Positions 58,638-64,000 of a stretch of 64,000 nt of DNA are shown piece by piece. This DNA is from Flagellimonas aequoris (GTDB taxonomy: Bacteria > Bacteroidota > Bacteroidia > Flavobacteriales > Flavobacteriaceae), in NCBI RefSeq assembly GCF_003584165.1, contig NZ_QXFJ01000023.1, forward strand, positions 310,001 to 374,000. Reading direction: 5' to 3'. The notes beneath the pieces were generated by a model that was not told the DNA's origin, searched no databases, and was given only the letters and a program-made list of their open reading frames with translations. The translations under genes were made by a program, and so were the position numbers. Each line of letters begins with the position of its first letter. The first letter of the stretch is position 1.

Positions 58638-58712
58638 TGTCATTCCCGTGCAAATGGGAATCTTTTAAAATTTGACTTTGCTATATATGGATTCCTGCTT
58701 TCGCAGGAAGAC
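58638..58712. repeat. Flavobacterial inverted repeat between atpD and atpC
   Basis: Ends TTGTCATTCCCGTGCAAATG (58638) and GGATTCCTGCTTTCGCAGGA (58689) are related inverted arms containing two local hairpins (ATTCCC...GGGAAT, TTCCTGC...GCAGGAA). The right half is the sequence I recognise as dispersed in Flavobacteriaceae. It splits the atpD-atpC operon without breaking either gene. Confidence 0.65.
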
Positions 58713-58713
58713 A

Positions 58714-60361
<1,648 letters not shown>

Positions 60362-60384
60362 CCTTTATCTTTTTTTACTGCCAA

Positions 60385-63216
60385 TTAAGGGTTTATGGTC
60401 CAAGATAGATAATAAATGGAACCTATAAAACCTGTACCGATGGCGGTGTAGTATTCATCTCCCAAAATATTGGAGCCACCCACCTTGAAGACGGACTTCA
60501 TGGATGGTACGGCATAGTTGATCTGTGCATCCAAAACCGTAAAGGCAGGAATGTCACCATCTGCGAAGGAAGCTTCCCAGTAATAGCTGTCGCTCCATCT
60601 GTAGTTTACATTAAAACCAAAATTCTTGAATAGATTGGTATTACCAAAATGGGCCTTTACCTTATGCTTAGGTGTGTTAAAGTTGGTCCTTAAATCTGGA
60701 TAAAGCCCTCTGTCAATATCCAATTCTGCATAAGTATAGTTTACGCCTAGGTCAAAATTACCCAATTTGGTATCCACGCCAATGGTTCCACCAAAGGAAT
60801 TGATATCCGCATCAGAGTTGGTATAAGTTTGGTAAATTCGATAATCTCCATTCCCTAGGGCTTGCAAGGCTCTTTGCTGTTGAACAGGATCTACATCTAT
60901 GGTATTTCCCTCTGAATCAACATTGCCCGGCACACCATCAATTATACCCTTTGTTTCACCATAAAATGGTACCGCAACTGCAGTGTTGGCCAAGAAGCTG
61001 GAATACTTGTTATAATATCCGCTCAAATCGATAGTAAACTTTCCTATCTGGGCTCGATATCCTGCTTCAAAAGCGGTAATCTCCTCAGGTTTTACCAAAG
61101 GTGTTTCTACATAACTAGGAGCCCCAGCTCCCAAAGAGCCAGTTGAAAAGGCATTTTCGTAAGCAGCTCGACCCACTATTTGTACCATTGTGGGTTGTCC
61201 AAGATTATCTTGAGCGGCTTGGCTTACATTATAAGTTCTTATATCCCTATCCAAATTGGAAGGGGCAGATCCCACCAATACGGCAGAGCCAGCATCCAAT
61301 CCAATAAACAGATCCTGTGTAGTGGGGTTCCTGAAACCTTGCTGGACGGAAACCCTAATGTTGTGGTTCCTATCTTCCCCCGCAGTATAGGCCAAGGAAA
61401 CCCTTGGAGAAACAAAACCATCGAAAAACTCATTTTTATCGTAACGGGCAGAACCAGTGAATTTCAAACGGTCATCCATAAACTTCTTTTGAAGCTGTAC
61501 ATAGGCACCATATTCATTGTAAGAAATAGGACCATCAATATCCGTAAAGATGGTTCCTTGTGAGTTCAACACATATTCACGGAAAGAACCTCCCACTTGA
61601 AGATCGGCCCAGTTATCGATCAAATGGGCAAAATTGTAATTACCATTGATATGCCTGAATTTGGTCTTGTCGATAAACTTGGCCCCAGTGGTCAAATCCC
61701 CATTGTTGATGACTTGGTTAAAGGCACTTTGGAAAGCCGCCGTACCAGGCATCAATCTTCCAGTGTCCGCTGCTTGTCTCGCGGCAACATGTGCCTGTGT
61801 AGAGGACTGTTCAGGCGTAAGGCCACCTTGCTGAATGCCCCCTAAGTAAGCTGGAATGTAGGTAGATGCATAATCGGTAAACCATTGAACATCCGATTTC
61901 CAAGCCCTGTTCACGTTGATGGCGGCAAATCGGGTGTCGTAGGCATCCCCTGAATTTTCGGAAACGATATATCCCCTCAAAAAGAAATTCTTGTTCTTAA
62001 GTTCCAGCTTATGTTGTTGCATGGTGAAACCACTTACCGCATAACGGTTGGCTCCTTGGTAAATGGTGGTTCCCCTACCTATTCTGCTATTCAGGATAAT
62101 CTCAAAGTCATCGGCGAAAGGACGAATGTGAACAGCAAAATCCGCTTTTACACTTTCCGCTCCATAATCGGCCAAAACGGCTTCGTCATATCCCGTTCTT
62201 GATACCACGGCAGAACCAACTGTTCCTGTGGGCAATCCAGCCGCCGCATCAAAATTCAACGTTGTTGATACCTCATCACCATAAACATTCAATCCGTTAT
62301 AAGCTGGGTTGGAACGATCCGAACCCGGGTTGTTCAAATCCACAATGCTGTTGGCATGCCAATCCTCACCCGTCAATACAGAAAGATTGGCCTTTACGGC
62401 AATCCTATCACTGAAGGCGTGTGCCGCCCTTACACCAAAATCCTTATAAAAATTGTTCCCAGCAGCATCCTGTACGGTTACCCCTCCCTTGAAATACGCA
62501 CTGATTCCTTGAAAGTCAAAAGGGTTTTTACTGTTCATGAAAAGGATACCGTTGAAGGCACCTGCACCATAAAGTGCGGAAGAGGCACCAGGCAGGATCT
62601 CAACACTCTGCACATCCAATTCGGACATCCCCACCAAGTTACCCAAAACAAAGTTCAATCCTGGCGCGGTATTGTCCATCCCATCTACCAATTGCAGGAA
62701 CCTGTTGTTGGCAAAAGTGGCAAAACCCCTTGTGTTGATGGATTGGAATGTTAAACTGTTTGTGTTGATATCCACTCCTTTCAAATTTTGGAGTCCTCCA
62801 TAAAAGGATTCGGCCGTAGTGTTCTTGATTTCTTTGAGACCGAATCGTTCCACAGAAACAGGCGATTCAAAAATACGTTCAGGTGTTCTGGAAGCCGAGA
62901 TCACAATTTCATCCAATAAAGTATTGGCCTCTTTCAAGGTGATGGACAAAGTTTGGTTATTGGATGTTACGCTGGCCACAAAATCGGAGAAACCGATACT
63001 GGTAAAGCGCAATTGGAAGGGTGGTCGTTCCGAAGTGTTAAAGGTAAAGTTACCGTCGAAGTCCGTGGTGGTACCTTCTGCTTTACCTACCAAAACCACA
63101 TTGGCCCCTGGAATGGGCTCGTTATTTTCGTCAACTACTTTTCCCTGTATGGTGGTCTGGGCATAGGAGATAACACCTAGCAGCATCAGGGAAATGAACA
63201 TGAGTCTTTTCATCAT
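60385..63216 (-). CDS. TonB-dependent outer-membrane receptor with carboxypeptidase-like domain
   Basis: 943 aa. Signal peptide (cleavage after SYA, residue 19), an N-terminal CarboxypepD_reg-like domain (TTIQGKVVDENNEPIPGANV, TTTDFDGNFTF), a TonB plug (residues about 110-230, with NTRGFATFANNRFLQLVDGM and SVEILPGASSALYGAGAFNG) and a 22-strand barrel ending in LSWTINP. No SusD partner gene follows, so it is not a classical SusC polysaccharide system. Its ligand is unknown. It lies between glmS and atpD, all on the same strand, but terminators isolate it. Confidence 0.94.
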   Translation of the reverse strand: MMKRLMFISLMLLGVISYAQTTIQGKVVDENNEPIPGANVVLVGKAEGTTTDFDGNFTFNTSERPPFQLRFTSIGFSDFVASVTSNNQTLSITLKEANTLLDEIVISASRTPERIFESPVSVERFGLKEIKNTTAESFYGGLQNLKGVDINTNSLTFQSINTRGFATFANNRFLQLVDGMDNTAPGLNFVLGNLVGMSELDVQSVEILPGASSALYGAGAFNGILFMNSKNPFDFQGISAYFKGGVTVQDAAGNNFYKDFGVRAAHAFSDRIAVKANLSVLTGEDWHANSIVDLNNPGSDRSNPAYNGLNVYGDEVSTTLNFDAAAGLPTGTVGSAVVSRTGYDEAVLADYGAESVKADFAVHIRPFADDFEIILNSRIGRGTTIYQGANRYAVSGFTMQQHKLELKNKNFFLRGYIVSENSGDAYDTRFAAINVNRAWKSDVQWFTDYASTYIPAYLGGIQQGGLTPEQSSTQAHVAARQAADTGRLMPGTAAFQSAFNQVINNGDLTTGAKFIDKTKFRHINGNYNFAHLIDNWADLQVGGSFREYVLNSQGTIFTDIDGPISYNEYGAYVQLQKKFMDDRLKFTGSARYDKNEFFDGFVSPRVSLAYTAGEDRNHNIRVSVQQGFRNPTTQDLFIGLDAGSAVLVGSAPSNLDRDIRTYNVSQAAQDNLGQPTMVQIVGRAAYENAFSTGSLGAGAPSYVETPLVKPEEITAFEAGYRAQIGKFTIDLSGYYNKYSSFLANTAVAVPFYGETKGIIDGVPGNVDSEGNTIDVDPVQQQRALQALGNGDYRIYQTYTNSDADINSFGGTIGVDTKLGNFDLGVNYTYAELDIDRGLYPDLRTNFNTPKHKVKAHFGNTNLFKNFGFNVNYRWSDSYYWEASFADGDIPAFTVLDAQINYAVPSMKSVFKVGGSNILGDEYYTAIGTGFIGSIYYLSWTINP

Positions 63217-63258
63217 CTATGGATTAGAGTTAATTTAGTTATATGTACAAGTCAAGTA

Positions 63259-63293
63259 ATGGAAATGGAAGATACATTATTTTCCATTTCCAT
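63259..63293 (-). promoter_or_regulatory. 12-bp inverted repeat in the 5' leader of the TonB receptor gene
   Basis: ATGGAAATGGAA / TTCCATTTCCAT, perfect, 11-nt loop. From the candidate -7 box CATATTTG (63298-63305, minus), a transcript would start with this hairpin. A role in mRNA stability or control is inference. Confidence 0.45.
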
Positions 63294-63311
63294 GATACAA
63301 ATATGAAAAAA

Positions 63312-63327
63312 ATTATGCGTGCATAAT
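63312..63327. promoter_or_regulatory. Candidate operator upstream of the TonB receptor gene
   Basis: ATTATGC GT GCATAAT, a perfect 7-bp dyad. It lies between the predicted -7 box (63298-63305) and the -33 region, where a repressor would bind. Confidence 0.45.
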
Positions 63328-63373
63328 ACTTTTTCGTTAAAAATCCATGAGATAATATACGTATTTAATAAAA

Positions 63374-63395
63374 AAAGTGCCCAAATGGGCACTTT
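63374..63395 (-). terminator. Rho-independent terminator after glmS
   Basis: AAAGTGCCC / GGGCACTTT, AAAT loop. The minus strand continues TTTTTATTAAATAC. Confidence 0.9.
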
Positions 63396-63421
63396 CAAAT
63401 TTAATATCTTGATTTTTTAAG

Positions 63422-64000
63422 TTACTCCACAGTAACCGATTTTGCCAAATTCCTAGGCTGGTCCACATTACAACCCCTCATTACGGCAATATGATAAGAA
63501 AGCAACTGTAAAGGTATTGTTGTTAATAAGGGCGAAAGGCTTTCAGAAGTTTCAGGAACCTCTATGACATGGTCCGCCAATTCCTTAACAGATTGGTCAC
63601 CTTCCGTAACGATGGCAATGATCCGCCCCTTTCTGGACTTAATTTCCTGTATATTGCTGACCACCTTCTCGTAGTGTCCCTTTTTAGTGGCAATGACCAC
63701 TACGGGCATCTGCTCGTCTATCAAGGCAATGGGGCCGTGCTTCATTTCTGCAGCAGGGTATCCCTCGGCATGGATATAACTGATTTCTTTCAATTTAAGT
63801 GCTCCTTCCAAAGCCACCGGAAAATTATAACCCCTACCCAAATAAAGACAGTTAGGGGATTCTTTGTATATATAGGAGATTTCTTCCACCACAGGATTGG
63901 ACAACAAAGTCTTCTCCACTTTGGCCGGAATTCCCTCCAACTCTGCCAAATACTCATGATACTTGGATTGTGAAAGGGTTCCTTTTTCGTATGCCAGTTT
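63422..64000 (-). CDS. glmS: Glucosamine-6-phosphate synthase, C-terminal part (runs off the window)
   Basis: The open frame continues to the window edge (193 codons seen). LYLGRGYNFPVALEGALKLK, HAEGYPAAEMKHGPIALID and the terminal CNVDQPRNLAKSVTVE are the isomerase (SIS) domain and the invariant C-terminal tail of GlmS. It converts fructose-6-P plus glutamine to glucosamine-6-P for the cell wall. The N-terminal glutaminase half lies outside. Only the end is covered; glmS ribozymes, if any, would be upstream and not visible. Confidence 0.97.
   Translation of the reverse strand, partial: KLAYEKGTLSQSKYHEYLAELEGIPAKVEKTLLSNPVVEEISYIYKESPNCLYLGRGYNFPVALEGALKLKEISYIHAEGYPAAEMKHGPIALIDEQMPVVVIATKKGHYEKVVSNIQEIKSRKGRIIAIVTEGDQSVKELADHVIEVPETSESLSPLLTTIPLQLLSYHIAVMRGCNVDQPRNLAKSVTVE

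Overview
The window is a stretch of chromosome from a member of the Bacteroidota, family Flavobacteriaceae. The evidence is the gldD-gldE-ssb-mutY-hup-rne/rng gene order with gliding genes (36.9-42.6 kb), four TonB-dependent receptor loci, Bacteroidota-only families (DUF3127, DUF4199, DUF4301), Bacteroidota-type -7 boxes (TAnnTTTG) and scarce Shine-Dalgarno sites. It is dense, mostly housekeeping DNA. I see no prophage, transposase, CRISPR array, rRNA or tRNA gene.

Layout. 0-6.4 kb: truncated TetR regulator, tag, aat, a DUF3127 protein with an SSB-like tail, an atypical histidine kinase with a zinc-ribbon membrane partner, HIT protein, greA with a hairpin leader, a degenerate Rieske-like lipoprotein and a Gfo/Idh/MocA oxidoreductase. 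6.4-8.8 kb: a TonB receptor behind a TPP riboswitch, so probably a thiamine-compound importer. 8.8-13.5 kb: a hybrid kinase convergent with an NtrC-type regulator, a PepSY-like exported protein and an unlisted 41-aa membrane protein. 13.7-17.3 kb: a vitamin salvage group made of a thiamine-binding protein, a PnuC/PnuT permease and a NadR-like kinase fused to DUF4301, next to a phosphopantetheinyl transferase. 17.4-22.8 kb: ahcY, a DUF3332 lipoprotein, a D-threonine-aldolase-family enzyme and eutBC. 22.8-28.7 kb: beta-propeller phytase, a TonB receptor split by one in-frame TAG, and a TPR-LuxR membrane regulator.

28.8-36.5 kb: rpmA and rplU (L21 with a Rho-N-like tail), DUF4199, a pair of M16 peptidases, and an OprC-like copper receptor with a Cys-rich small membrane protein. 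36.5-42.6 kb: lipoprotein, gldD, gldE, ssb, mutY, then hup, a 29-aa very basic protein and an RNase E/G gene. 42.7-46.5 kb: lipoprotein glycosidase, recX and a JmjC/cupin protein. 46.5-55.9 kb: biotin genes (bioB; KAS-bioA; bioF-DUF2007-bioD) interleaved with a flotillin/NfeD pair and a GT-C glycosyltransferase. 56-64 kb: M61 peptidase, GNAT acetyltransferase, atpC/atpD, a large TonB receptor and the C-terminal end of glmS.

How the genes work together. The riboswitch-controlled receptor (outer membrane) and the PnuT/thiamine-binding/NadR-DUF4301 group (inner membrane and cytoplasm) together look like a complete thiamine uptake-and-trapping route. They lie about 5 kb apart, and only the receptor carries the riboswitch. 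The biotin genes supply everything from pimeloyl-thioester to biotin, with a KAS homologue as the candidate for the missing early step. The phytase locus (regulator, receptor, phytase) looks like a phosphate-scavenging unit whose receptor may be dead. Convergent genes often share a few bases at their stops (CTAG at 1042-1045, TTAA at 5358-5361), which shows how compact the region is.
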